Source: JBBRVW01 sp038246545 (GTDB lineage: Bacteria > Actinomycetota > Actinomycetes > JACCUZ01). Taken from it: a stretch of DNA of 64,000 nucleotides. A model generated the notes under the pieces. The model ran no database searches. It was not told the origin of the DNA and saw only the letters and a program-made list of their open reading frames with translations. The DNA lies in contig JBBRVW010000010.1 in the NCBI GenBank assembly GCA_038246545.1, positions 1 through 64,000 on the forward strand. The letters are read 5' to 3'. This document shows positions 1 through 9,257 of this stretch, piece after piece (the first letter of the stretch is position 1; each line of letters opens with the position of its first letter). The translations under genes were made by a program, and so were the position numbers.

Positions 1-2
1 AG

Positions 3-1633
3 CCCGGATCCACCGTCTGATGATCGATGAGGCCTCCGGGGGCGATGGCGGTGTCGTTGTCCGGTTGAGGGCGTGCTTGTGGGACCGGGCGGGCCGGTGG
101 TCTCCACGTGCGGTTCCTGGTTGGTCCTCGCGGACGGGGTGGATGGGTCAGGACGCGAGGGGTGGTCCGTCTCGGGCGGTGGTGGCCATCTGTGTCCAGG
201 CGGTCTCCCAGGGCCAGTCGACTGGCAGGTGCAGCCTGAGCCGTCGGGCGGAGCGGGCCAGCCGGCCGGGGACGTTGATCAGCTGGGCCCGGATGGTGCC
301 GGTGGTGGCTTTGGCGTGGAATGTCGAGGCAAGGACACCGGCGCTGCGGGTGAGGTTGAACGCCATGGCGGCACAGACCAGCCAGGCGCTGTTCGCGGTG
401 AACGACCCGGACGGTAGGTGCGCGAGGGGGCCGTTCTTCAGGTCGGCGATGACCTGCTCGACGATCGCGTGCCCGCGGTGCGCGCTCTCAGCCTCGAGCA
501 TCGGCAGGGGGCTGTTGGTGAACACCGCGTGGTGCCGGTAGACGGTGAACAGCGGGTTCTGGTTGGCGGGGTTGACGTCGGGGACCCGGCGCACGATCAG
601 CCGGGCGGTGACCTGCTTGTCGGTGGCCAGGGACGTGAACGCGGTGAAGGCGATCTCAGCGACCTCGGCGTCGCTGATCCAACACTGCTGGTCTTCATCC
701 CAGACGGCGTTGGTGTACTTGATCGGCGTCCACGCGTCGGTCGCGATGGCCTCGATCGCCCTGCGGACAGCAGGGTTGAGCCGCGCGGTGATCGAGAAGC
801 GGGCCTTGCGGCGCAGCACCGCCGCGATCACCTCCGAGGAGTAGAACGCCGAGTCCGCCCGCAACACCAACCGCCCGGTCGCACCAGCCTTCTTCGCGGT
901 GATCAGAGCATCGGCCACGAACCGGTGGGCGCCCTTCGCGCTGTTCGTTGAGCCCTTGCGCAGTCGGGCGGCGGCGATCACCGGCCGGCTGCTGGGGGTG
1001 CTGATGATCGCCAGCAGCACGTTGAGGCCCTTCACCCCGGTGTAGCCGCGACCGGCGCCCTGCTTGGCGTAGCCGAACGTCGCCTTCACGGTGTCGTCCA
1101 CATCGACGTAGGCCAGCGTGGCGGCACCCGGCAGCAGCGGCAGCCGCCGGCACAGGTTGATCAGCAGGCGGGACGCGACCGCGTCGAGCTGGCGGACATG
1201 GCCGAAGGTGAAGGTGCGCAGGAACGTCCCCAGCGTCGAGGGAGCCCGCACGCCGGTGAACAACCGGCGCATCGCGCCGTGCCGCAACAAGGCCATGTCC
1301 TCGATCGAGTCGGCCCCGGCGATCATGCCCGCGACCAGCGCCAGGACCTTCAGGACCGCGTTGCCACCACCCGGCTTGTCGATCCGGACGTGGTGGGTGA
1401 CCAGGTCCTGCAGGCCCGCCCTCTCGGCGAGCTCCAGCACCGGCGCCAGACCCGCGCACGACACAAGATTGGGGTCATCGAAGGTGGCAGTGACGCCATG
1501 GCAGACTCGCATCCAGCGGATGCCCTCCTGTGCGCTGAGTTTGTTGACCTTCGCAAGCCACATTCTCTTTGCACAGCAGGGCATTCGTGCGTCACGACCC
1601 GCCGCTCACCTCACGCGGGACGGTGGATCCGGG
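3..1633. mobile_element. Complete IS1380-family insertion sequence
   Basis: A 1631-bp element bounded by perfect 15-bp inverted repeats: cccggatccaccgtc at 3-17 and its reverse complement at 1619-1633. One transposase gene fills the interior on the minus strand, so the element looks intact and possibly active. The bases after the right end are TTAA. Only two bases of left flank are in the window, so a target duplication (usually 4 bp in this family) cannot be checked. Confidence 0.85.
148..1512 (-). CDS. IS1380-family transposase
   Basis: DDE transposase that moves the surrounding IS. The acidic motifs are in the expected order: YVDVDDTV, then LRADSAFYS, then EQVIADLKNG near the C-terminus, all typical of IS1380. 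At about 454 residues the length is normal for the family and there are no internal stops. I chose the ATG at 1512, just ahead of VCHGVTATFDDP where homologues usually begin. The reading frame extends upstream to 1584, but that part lies in the IS end and looks non-coding. Confidence 0.88.
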   Translation of the reverse strand: MRVCHGVTATFDDPNLVSCAGLAPVLELAERAGLQDLVTHHVRIDKPGGGNAVLKVLALVAGMIAGADSIEDMALLRHGAMRRLFTGVRAPSTLGTFLRTFTFGHVRQLDAVASRLLINLCRRLPLLPGAATLAYVDVDDTVKATFGYAKQGAGRGYTGVKGLNVLLAIISTPSSRPVIAAARLRKGSTNSAKGAHRFVADALITAKKAGATGRLVLRADSAFYSSEVIAAVLRRKARFSITARLNPAVRRAIEAIATDAWTPIKYTNAVWDEDQQCWISDAEVAEIAFTAFTSLATDKQVTARLIVRRVPDVNPANQNPLFTVYRHHAVFTNSPLPMLEAESAHRGHAIVEQVIADLKNGPLAHLPSGSFTANSAWLVCAAMAFNLTRSAGVLASTFHAKATTGTIRAQLINVPGRLARSARRLRLHLPVDWPWETAWTQMATTARDGPPLAS

Positions 1634-1788
1634 TTAAGCGGTTGCTCTTACACCGGTGTCCAGCGGCTTCCGCTGCTGCTGTTAGCAAAGTGGTAGCAAG
1701 ATCGTCGCTGGCGTCCCCCCCATGGACGCGTGGACGCCGGCTTTAGCCGAGAAGCTCCAACTGTCTCCCGCATTTCAGGTCCGGCGCT

Positions 1789-2133
1789 GTGACAGTCGCG
1801 ACGGGGCATCATGGGAGTCGTGAGCACGACGGCCCGCTTTACCCGGCGCCGACCACCGGTGGCGGGTATGCGCTACGCGCCGTCGTCGTGGCCGATTCCC
1901 TCGACGATCTGCACGGCCGCGCACGGCGAGGCGCGGCTGCTGCTGCGCCTGGACGCCGCCGCCCATCCGTCTACGACCTGGACCGGGACTACTTTCGCCA
2001 GCACGTATACCGCAACGGCAACGGACTCGCGGTTCCGGTGGCGCTCGGCATAGAGCGCCACCTGGCGCCTGGCGCTCCGGGCGGGCAGACGCCGACGCCG
2101 CCCCACGGGGGGAGCGTGCCTCACCTCATGTGA
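1789..2133 (+). pseudogene. Conserved small actinobacterial protein, apparently frameshifted
   Basis: The segment VVVADSLDDLHG (1882-1917) matches a signature I recognise from short actinobacterial proteins of unknown function that read VVADSLDDLHGP...LPLRL...YDLD. The expected middle part (RLLLRLDAAAHPS) appears here in the +1 frame, and the frame then returns for YDLDRDYFRQHVY. This suggests two compensating indels. The gene starts with GTG, has no clear ribosome site and lies just outside the IS1380 copy. It may be a decayed relic or a divergent product. Function is unknown. Confidence 0.35.
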
Positions 2134-2152
2134 GGAGCAGAAGTCGCGCGCG

Positions 2153-2347
2153 TCAGTTGTCGGTGTCGTCGCCCGTTGACGCTTGGCGATCGGCCTCGGC
2201 ACTGTTGGTCGGAGCGGTTCCGGCGTCTGCCTCGGTGACCTGCTCACCTTGGGAGGCGCGCCGGTCAGCCTCGGCGCTGGTGCCGGCGTCGGTGCTCTCG
2301 TCCGGGTCCTCGGGAGGGATAATGGGGGGTGTCGGTGTCGTCGTCAT
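2153..2347 (-). CDS. Small acidic disordered protein
   Basis: A 64-residue protein rich in Asp, Glu, Ser and Thr, with no hydrophobic core and no membrane segment. Two copies of SAEADRxAS occur near residues 28 and 51, so it has an internal repeat. The start is set by GGAGG six bases ahead of the ATG. Without this site I would have taken the longer upstream reading frame. It reads divergently from the secreted-protein gene at 2942. It resembles small stress-associated disordered proteins of actinobacteria, but I cannot name a function. Confidence 0.6.
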   Translation of the reverse strand: MTTTPTPPIIPPEDPDESTDAGTSAEADRRASQGEQVTEADAGTAPTNSAEADRQASTGDDTDN

Positions 2348-2941
2348 GACACCTCCGCTTCCCCCCACAAGGGCAGGCATGCCTGTCGCCGTCGTGGCAA
2401 CGCTCTCGCCACTCGCTGCGGGGGGCGAACGCAGGGGGGCAAAGGCTGGGGAGTCAACTGCGGCCTGCCCGACTGGACGGTCAACCTCCAGAAGGCGGGC
2501 CTGCACCTGATGCTGCGGCCACCGGCAGGCACGCCGGAGGAAGGCTTGGTCGCGAGCGCAGCGGACCATGGCGTTTTAGTAGCAGGCAGGCGCGACATGG
2601 TACGTCTCTCTTCCCCCGCAGCCCGGCGTACTCGTGAGCTTCGCGCGAGCGCCCGGCGGACTGCTTACCGAGGCGGTCAGTCGCCTCGCACTGGCGGCTC
2701 TGGCTACCGACGGTCGACGATCGAGACGGGGCCGCGCACGCAGCGGAAAGGTGCCCCCGCCCCCCGTCGCCGCCGACTACCTCTGACCTCACCGCCTGAC
2801 CCGGTCGCTTCTTACAAATGTCGAACGGTCTGACCCGGTCCGTTGTGCGGGACGGATGGACCTTCGTAGCGTCGTACCCGTTCCCCGGACCCGGACATCT
2901 CGTACCACCTCCACGCCACCGTCCTCGACCGAAGGAAGAAC
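2348..2941. other. Divergent intergenic region without a gene
   Basis: About 590 bases between two divergent genes. The open frames here overlap on both strands, lack ribosome sites and resemble no protein I know. It must hold the promoters of both neighbours, but I see no convincing boxes. Confidence 0.4.
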
Positions 2942-4285
2942 ATGATTCTGTCGTCTAACCGGGCGGTTCGTCTGGCCCTCGTCGCAGCCGCCGCCCTCCC
3001 ACTGGTCGCCGTCGGGATGGCCAACCAGGCCGCGGGCTCGCAGCCGGCCGCCGCGTCCAAGTCGAGGCACTCACCACTCGGCCCGACCACCGGCGTCCTG
3101 CCGCGGGCGAAGATCGTGCTCTCCAGCGCGGTGAAGGTAGACCTGGACAACCACTTTGTGCGGATGCCGTTGCACCGCGGGGAGTTCCAAGGCCAGTCAG
3201 TCTGGTACATCCTCACCGACGCGTCCGAGCCGGGCGCTGCGGACGCCTTGGGTCTGAACCTCGCGCCCAAGCTCGGCAACGCCGCCATCGGGTGCCCGAC
3301 CTGCGTGCAGGAGGTGACGCTCAAGGGGGATGCCGCCAACGTGTTCGGCGAGGCGACGATCGAGTTCGCCGGCATCCCCGACTTCAGCCCGACGCGCGTC
3401 CTGACGCCCGGCCCGACCGGCTTCCCTCCCGCCGCGGCGGCCCCCGGCTCGGTCGGCGGCGCGAAGTACAGCCCGTTCTTCCGTATCGCCGGGTCGACCA
3501 CGGTGTACAACAGCTCCATCGTCGCTGTCGGAGACGGCCCCTTCGATGTGGACCACCACACCAACACAGCCGAGCGGGTCCTTGCCATCCACCCAGCAGC
3601 GAGAGACACCGGCCAGGCACAGTTCCACGGCGCCTCGGTCGACATGCTGTTCGTCACCGGCTTCGACTCGGGCAAGCCCATCGTCTACCTGTCAACGGAG
3701 TCGAGCGACCCGGTCGGTGCCGTGCTCGAGCGCGCGATCTTCGTCCCGGCCCTGGACGGCACACCGTTCCTCGGTGGCGACGACTTCCTGGGCAGCGTCC
3801 GGGAAAGAATCTTCCCCTTCGTCAACGGGCAGACCGGTGCGAACAACAAGCAGGCCCAGGGCCTGGCGCACCTCATCCTCGACGGCCACGCCAGCCAGGA
3901 TGCCTCGCTGAAGAACCGGCCACTCATCAATGCGCTGCGCAAGGGAGGGGACTCCCTCAACATCCAGGGCGACTTCCCGACCCTGACCGAGGACAACCGC
4001 AGAGCCTCCTACAGCCCGCTGTGGGAAGCGCAGATGGGTGAGTGGACCCAGAAGGCGGTCAAGGCCGGCCTCAACACCCGCCAGACCGACGAGTTCCAGA
4101 TCCTCAACCTGGCCAAGACCCGCCCCGACCTGCTGACCGCACCCGGCGGGGCGCCGTACGGCAGCGTCAAGTTCCTCATCAACTGCCCGGTCGTCGCATT
4201 CCTGAAGGGCGAGCCGCGCAAGGACCTGGTCAGGCCGCTACCCGGATCCGACGTCAACTTCCCCGGCTCCTACCTGCAGAAGTAG
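2942..4285 (+). CDS. Secreted conserved protein of unknown function
   Basis: A 447-residue protein with a Sec-type signal peptide: basic start, a hydrophobic stretch at about residues 10-25, and likely cleavage after an AAGSQPAAA-type region. The mature part is globular and contains CPTC near residue 120 and a single Cys in LINCPVVAF near the C-terminus, so a disulfide is possible. It has no membrane segment after the signal. I recognise no catalytic motif; the fold may be one of the recently named DUFs of secreted bacterial proteins. A strong hairpin follows the stop, so the gene is probably monocistronic. Confidence 0.7.
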   Translation: MILSSNRAVRLALVAAAALPLVAVGMANQAAGSQPAAASKSRHSPLGPTTGVLPRAKIVLSSAVKVDLDNHFVRMPLHRGEFQGQSVWYILTDASEPGAADALGLNLAPKLGNAAIGCPTCVQEVTLKGDAANVFGEATIEFAGIPDFSPTRVLTPGPTGFPPAAAAPGSVGGAKYSPFFRIAGSTTVYNSSIVAVGDGPFDVDHHTNTAERVLAIHPAARDTGQAQFHGASVDMLFVTGFDSGKPIVYLSTESSDPVGAVLERAIFVPALDGTPFLGGDDFLGSVRERIFPFVNGQTGANNKQAQGLAHLILDGHASQDASLKNRPLINALRKGGDSLNIQGDFPTLTEDNRRASYSPLWEAQMGEWTQKAVKAGLNTRQTDEFQILNLAKTRPDLLTAPGGAPYGSVKFLINCPVVAFLKGEPRKDLVRPLPGSDVNFPGSYLQK

Positions 4286-4297
4286 CCGGGGGCCGGC

Positions 4298-4325
4298 CCG
4301 GCCCCGGTTATCAAACCGGGGCCGG
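4298..4325 (+). terminator. Hairpin terminator after the secreted-protein gene
   Basis: A perfect 12-bp stem (ccggccccggtt / aaccggggccgg) with a 4-base loop, starting 13 bases after the stop codon. It has no T-run, which is common for actinobacterial terminators. Confidence 0.7.
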
Positions 4326-4348
4326 CCCGGTCGCGGTTACGGTGCAGT

Positions 4349-6166
4349 ATGACGAGTTCAGACCGACCGGGCGGCCGTCAGCCTGCCATCGCGGACTACG
4401 GCTTCCTCTCGGACTGCCACTCGGCGGCGTTGGTCGATCGCTCCGGCTCGATCGACTGGTGGTGCGTTCCCCGCTTCGACTCCCCATCCGTCCTGGGCCG
4501 GCTCCTGGACCCCGAGGCGGGGCACTGGGCATTGCGACCGGCCGGGACGTTCACGAGCTCACGCGAATATGTCGGGGACACCCTGGTCCTGCGAACCGTC
4601 TTCGCCACCGACACCGGTGAGGTCAGCGTCACGGATGCCCTGCTGCTCGACCCGGTAGCCCACGGTCACGACGTGGGCCTGCTCAGCCCTCACGTGCTGA
4701 TGCGTCGGGTGCAAGGGCTTACCGGGACCGTACGAATGCGGACCGAGCTCGCGCCGCGGATGGAGTACGGGCGCACCGAGCCGCACCTGAGCCTGGTTGC
4801 CGGCGGCGCGGAACTCAGGGGCGGTCCGGTCACGCTGACGCTGACCAGCCAGGTGCCGTTGACCGTCGACGACGGGACAGTCCTCAGCGAGTTCGCCGTG
4901 GCCGCTGGACAGGTCATCGACCTGCGGCTGGCGTACACCCCAACCTTCGGCTCTGCCGTCGACCCGGCTGCCGGCGTCCCCTCGCTGAAGGCGACACTGG
5001 ACGGCTGGACCTCGTGGGCGGAGCAGCACACCACCTACGACGGGGCCTTTCCGGCGTTGGTCCGGCGCAGCTCGCTGGTACTGCAGGGGCTGACGTACGG
5101 GCCATCCGGAGCCGTCATCGCGGCCGCCACGACATCGCTTCCCGAGACCATGGGTGGGGAACTGAACTTCGATTACCGCTATGCCTGGCTTCGCGATCTC
5201 AGCCTCACGGCCCGAGCGCTGTGGCTCGCCGCCTGTCCGGCGGAGCCGGCTCGGTTGTTCGCATGGTTGGCCAACAGCGCGGGCCACACGCGAGCCGAGC
5301 TGGTTCAGATCATGTACGGGGTAGAGGGCGAACGCGATCTCACCGAACATGTCCTTGAGCATCTGCACGGCTACCGCTCGAGCGCGCCGGTGCGCATCGG
5401 AAACGAAGCCTGGAAGCAGACCCAGCACGATGTGTTCGGCGAAGTCCTGGAGGCCGCGCATCTCCTCCGCGAGCAGCTCGGAGAGTTCGCCCAACCAGTT
5501 CGGCAACTGTTGGTCGCCCTCGCGAACCGCGCTGCCAGCACGTGGGACCAACCCGATGCCGGGATGTGGGAGGCGCGGGACGAACAACGTCACTACACGT
5601 CTTCGAAAGTGATGTGCTGGGTGGCGCTGGACCGAGCCGTTGCCATGGCCTCGCGCCTTGGCTCGGGCGCCGAACAGGAGCGCTGGTCCGAGGCTCGCGA
5701 CGCCGTGCGAGCGGCTGTCCTGGAGAAGGCGTGGAGTGAGAAGGCGGGAGCCTACACGGGAGCCTTCGGGTCCGATGACCTGGACGCTTCGGTCCTGCTG
5801 CTGCCCCTAGTGGGTTTCCTGGATTCGGAGGACGAGCGGACGCTGGCCACCGTGGTCGCCGTCGAGCAAGGCCTGGGGATGGGCGGGCTGGTGCGCCGGT
5901 GGCCCAGTGACCCGAGTGGCTTTCTCATCTGCACCTACTGGCTGGTGGAATGCCTTGCCCTTGCTGGGCTGCAAGACAGAGCCAACTCCTGGTTCGTTAG
6001 CGCCACGTCGCACGCCAACGACCTCGGACTTCTGTCCGAGGAGGCAGATCCGGGAAGCGGCGAGCTGCTGGGCAATTTCCCGCAGGCCTTCTCCCACGTG
6101 GGCCTGGTCAACGCCGCCTGGCGCCTCGGCCAGTTCGCCCCCGCCACCGACACCGACGCCGAATGA
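4349..6166 (+). CDS. Glycoside hydrolase family 15 (glucoamylase/trehalase-like)
   Basis: A cytoplasmic 605-residue enzyme expected to release glucose from alpha-glucans, oligosaccharides or trehalose. The N-terminal beta domain opens with the family signature ADYGFLSDCHSAALVDRSGS. The (alpha/alpha)6 catalytic domain carries YRYAWLRDLS, then MWEAR near SSKVMCWVALDRAV (general-acid Glu region), then SGELLGNFPQAFSHVGL (general-base Glu region). The length matches bacterial GH15 proteins and there is no signal peptide. The gene ends 5 bases from the convergent flavoprotein gene. A decayed C-terminal piece of a second GH15 gene lies at 17830-18197. Substrate cannot be told from sequence; trehalose is a common one for actinobacterial members. 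Confidence 0.88.
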   Translation: MTSSDRPGGRQPAIADYGFLSDCHSAALVDRSGSIDWWCVPRFDSPSVLGRLLDPEAGHWALRPAGTFTSSREYVGDTLVLRTVFATDTGEVSVTDALLLDPVAHGHDVGLLSPHVLMRRVQGLTGTVRMRTELAPRMEYGRTEPHLSLVAGGAELRGGPVTLTLTSQVPLTVDDGTVLSEFAVAAGQVIDLRLAYTPTFGSAVDPAAGVPSLKATLDGWTSWAEQHTTYDGAFPALVRRSSLVLQGLTYGPSGAVIAAATTSLPETMGGELNFDYRYAWLRDLSLTARALWLAACPAEPARLFAWLANSAGHTRAELVQIMYGVEGERDLTEHVLEHLHGYRSSAPVRIGNEAWKQTQHDVFGEVLEAAHLLREQLGEFAQPVRQLLVALANRAASTWDQPDAGMWEARDEQRHYTSSKVMCWVALDRAVAMASRLGSGAEQERWSEARDAVRAAVLEKAWSEKAGAYTGAFGSDDLDASVLLLPLVGFLDSEDERTLATVVAVEQGLGMGGLVRRWPSDPSGFLICTYWLVECLALAGLQDRANSWFVSATSHANDLGLLSEEADPGSGELLGNFPQAFSHVGLVNAAWRLGQFAPATDTDAE

Positions 6167-6171
6167 ACGGG

Positions 6172-7581
6172 TCAGCCGCCTTTTGCGGCCAGCTCCCGCA
6201 GCGGCACCTCGTAGGCTTGGGCGAACGTGGGGAACGCGTGCACGACATCGGCGAGGACACGCAATGGCACTTGCGCGCGGACGGCGAGCACTGCTTCGGT
6301 GATCCACTCGTCCGCACGCTCTCCGATGGCCGCGGCGCCGACAAGGATGCCCCGGTCGCGGTCCGCGGTCAGCACCAACCGTCCCGGCCCCGATCCCTCC
6401 GTGCCGTTTCGAGCTAGTTCGCGCAGGTCCATGCTGGCCGTGTCCACCGCCATCCCAGCCTCGCGTGCCTGTGTCGCGGTCATGCCGACGCTGGCGACAG
6501 TCGGCTCGGTATAGACGACCCTGGGTATCGCGCGGTAGTCGGCCGTGGCCGAGCCGCCGAGCAGGTTGTCGATGACAACCCGGGCCTGGTAGTTGGCGGT
6601 GTGGGTGTAGGGGCCTACTGCGGTCACGTCGCCCGCCGCCCACACGTGGTCGTGCCCGATCACCCGGCACCGGTCGTCGACCCGCAGCTCACCCTGCTTT
6701 CCAGGCTCGATGCCGAGGACCTCCAAGCCCAGGCTTTGGGTCCTCGGCCGACGCCCGACGGCGATCAGCACCCGCTCGGTCTCCACAGAACCACCCCCGG
6801 ATAGGTAGACGTAGGCCCCGCCCGCGCTCGCCTCCGTACGCTCGACCACCGCCCCCAGGCGCACATCTACCCCGTCGGCACGCAGCACCCGGCAGAGCAG
6901 GTCGGCAATCGTCGACTCCTCCGCGCCGAGTAGGTGCGGTTCCGACTCGACCAAGGTCACTGCCGTCCCGAACCGGGCGAACACCTGAGCCAGCTCGCAG
7001 CCCACCGCGCCCCCACCCATGATCAGCAGAGAATCGGGCCGGTGCTGCGCAGACAGCGCCTCGTCACTTGTCCACGTCGGTACCCCGCGCAGACCCTCGA
7101 CCGGCGGGTCGATCGGCGAGGAACCGGTGCCCACCACGAGATCGGTCCAGCCGAGTCGCTCTCCGCCCACCGCGAGGACACCGGGAGCGCTCACCAGGCC
7201 CGTGCCCCTGACGAGCACGACGCCGGCCTGCTCCACCCGTTGGGCCGCCGCCGTGTCGTAGCGACCGTGGGCGATGTCGTCGCGGCGGCGCGCAGCGGAT
7301 CCGAACGCCAGCTCGTCCTCGTCAAGGCCCGGATCGACGGAGGCAGCGCCAAGATCGACCATCCGGCGAGCCGTGTGGCGCACCTCGGCGGAGCGCAGCA
7401 TCGACTTGCTCGGTATACAGGCCACGTACGGGCACTCGCCACCGACCCGCAGCGACTCGACCAGGGCCACCCGTCTTCCCGCCGCCGCCATCTCGTTGGC
7501 GACGTACTCACCCGCAGATCCGGCACCAAGAACCACCACATCGAAGTTGTCCACGATGCTCCTCGTGCCCTTCCCAGCCAA
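6172..7581 (-). CDS. Dihydrolipoamide dehydrogenase-like flavoprotein
   Basis: A class I pyridine-nucleotide disulfide oxidoreductase (about 459-469 residues) that passes electrons between NAD(P)H and a disulfide or other acceptor through FAD. The FAD site is VVLGAGSAGEYVA, the redox pair is ECPYVACIPSK (CX4C), and the NAD site is IMGGGAVGCELAQ. The C-terminal dimer domain holds HAFPTFAQAYE in place of the usual HPTxxE active-site dyad, so the substrate may not be lipoamide. Two starts compete: TTG at 7581 behind AGGAGG, and GTG at 7551 behind GAGGAG. No 2-oxo acid dehydrogenase genes are nearby, so this is a stand-alone reductase. Confidence 0.82.
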   Translation of the reverse strand: MAGKGTRSIVDNFDVVVLGAGSAGEYVANEMAAAGRRVALVESLRVGGECPYVACIPSKSMLRSAEVRHTARRMVDLGAASVDPGLDEDELAFGSAARRRDDIAHGRYDTAAAQRVEQAGVVLVRGTGLVSAPGVLAVGGERLGWTDLVVGTGSSPIDPPVEGLRGVPTWTSDEALSAQHRPDSLLIMGGGAVGCELAQVFARFGTAVTLVESEPHLLGAEESTIADLLCRVLRADGVDVRLGAVVERTEASAGGAYVYLSGGGSVETERVLIAVGRRPRTQSLGLEVLGIEPGKQGELRVDDRCRVIGHDHVWAAGDVTAVGPYTHTANYQARVVIDNLLGGSATADYRAIPRVVYTEPTVASVGMTATQAREAGMAVDTASMDLRELARNGTEGSGPGRLVLTADRDRGILVGAAAIGERADEWITEAVLAVRAQVPLRVLADVVHAFPTFAQAYEVPLRELAAKGG

Positions 7582-7714
7582 GACCTACCCCTCCTGCTCC
7601 TGTGGGGTAACGGTCGGGCGCTTCGGGTGACGCGGCCCGCGGTATGAAGCAGCCGCTAGCGCAGCGTCTTGGGCTCAGTGCAATGCAGGCGGGTTCGGTG
7701 CTGAGCAGAATCGA

Positions 7715-7903
7715 CTAGGCCAGCGCGAGGGGGTAACCGCGATCAGCGCGAGTTCGACCCAGACTCGGTTGATGTTCTGCTGCCGGGACGGCAGGTGTCC
7801 CAGGCCGGTGTTCCTTTCCGGCCCGGATCCGGTCCTCGACGCGGAAGTGCGCTCGGTGCCCTGCTTCGTGGAACGCCAACAGCCCGACAGCAAGATCACT
7901 CAC
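7715..7903 (-). pseudogene. Remnant of an IS1380-type transposase (C-terminal region)
   Basis: Reading minus, HFRVEDRIRAGKE matches the third acidic motif region of IS1380-like transposases. After a frame change the match continues as NTGLGHLPSRQQNINRVW. Only about 60 codons survive, across two frames. The rest of 7582-8279 contains no gene I can support. Confidence 0.55.
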
Positions 7904-8279
7904 GCCTCGGCTTGGAGCCCTACTGCAAGACCGGGGCTAGGGTACCGCCGACCGAACATGCAGATGCGGCGCATTTCCACTACCGCCGCACCAGTGCGCA
8001 GGTCGTGACCGAGCTGCACACGCGGCCCCACCAACGGTCAGATCGTGCAGGGCTGCGCGGCCGGTGTTCCCGAGGCGCAGGCTGCGAAGTCCGCCACTCC
8101 AAGCGCTGCTAAGTGTCGCGAGCGACTGCACCGGCAACGGACATTTGTCCTGCGTGCTGCGCCGCCTGACCCCGAGTGTCAAGCAAACTCTGGGCAGACC
8201 CGAACGCCATCCGGGCGGTCTGGGTGTCATCGGCGCGCCGGAGGGTAACTGGCGCAGGACACCTTGAGGAGATGTCCTG

Positions 8280-9257
8280 ATGACGATGAGTCGCACCCGC
8301 GCTCGGACGCCCGGGGTGGGGCGGCCTGAGGAGAAGGTTCGCGCCGTGGGGGACCGCGTCGTGTCGGTGCTGGACCGGCAGGGCTGGCTCGACCGTCCGG
8401 GCTACCGCCTCGAACACGCTCTCGGGTTCACGTTGGCGGCGTGTGGTGGTGCAGGGGAGCGCATCAGCAACCTGTTGCACGGCACCTGGCTCGGTCATCC
8501 GCTGCACCCGCTCGTGGTGACGCTGCCGATGGGTGCGGTGGCCACGACGGTGGCCCTGGACGTCGCCGCGGTACTCCCGGGGCACCAGTCGGGGCTGCGG
8601 GAGGCGTCTCGGGTCAGCCTCGGTGTCGGGATCGTCGCCAGCCTGGCTGCGGCAACGACGGGCGTGAACGACTGGCAGCACACGCAGGAGCAGTCCCGGC
8701 GCGTCGGGCTCGTCCATGGGGGCCTGAACGTCGTGGCGACCGGACTGTACGTCTTGTCGTGGTGGGATCGCCGGCGCGGTCGGCAGGTCCGTGGTGTTGC
8801 TGCCAGCGCGGTGGGCTACGGCATCACGGCGGCGAGCGGCTATCTGGGCGCGAGTTTGGTGTACCGGCTGGGCGTCGGGGTCGACCAGTCCGGCGCGCGA
8901 TGGGACACCGGTGAGTGGACGCCGCTGTTGTCCGAGGACGTGCTCGAGGCGGGCCAGCCCCAGCGCGTGGAAGCGGCCGGCGTGGGTCTGGTCCTGCTCC
9001 GGGACGGCGACGACGTCCTCGCGGTCGGGGAGTTCTGCCCGCACCTCGGCGCACCTATGGTAGACGGCTGGTTGGACCGGGGACAGCTCGTCTGCCCCTG
9101 GCACGGTTCCCGCTTCGACCCGGTGACAGGGCGGGTCGTCCGCGGGCCGGCCACCGCCCCCTTGCCCTGCTATCAGACCCGGATCCGCGGGGGATCGATC
9201 GAGGTGCGTCCTGGGGAGCCGAAGGGCCTTCGGGCAGCGACAGGAGTAGGCGAATGA
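8280..9257 (+). CDS. DUF2231 membrane domain fused to a Rieske [2Fe-2S] domain
   Basis: A 325-residue protein with two parts. Residues 60-205 form a DUF2231-type membrane domain with about four segments and the signature LHGTWLGHPLHPLVV. Residues 215-310 form a Rieske ferredoxin domain with CPHLG and CPWHGS ligands (two Cys and two His). It likely carries electrons at the membrane; the partner is unknown. GAGGAG precedes the ATG at suitable distance. The next gene (hemerythrin) overlaps by 4 bases, which points to a shared role in oxygen, iron or nitric oxide handling. Confidence 0.82.
   Translation: MTMSRTRARTPGVGRPEEKVRAVGDRVVSVLDRQGWLDRPGYRLEHALGFTLAACGGAGERISNLLHGTWLGHPLHPLVVTLPMGAVATTVALDVAAVLPGHQSGLREASRVSLGVGIVASLAAATTGVNDWQHTQEQSRRVGLVHGGLNVVATGLYVLSWWDRRRGRQVRGVAASAVGYGITAASGYLGASLVYRLGVGVDQSGARWDTGEWTPLLSEDVLEAGQPQRVEAAGVGLVLLRDGDDVLAVGEFCPHLGAPMVDGWLDRGQLVCPWHGSRFDPVTGRVVRGPATAPLPCYQTRIRGGSIEVRPGEPKGLRAATGVGE

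Noticed and set aside
1634..1637. TTAA as target-site duplication of the IS1380 copy
   Set aside because: The two bases left of the element are AG, which does not match the end of TTAA, and the remaining flank is outside the window.
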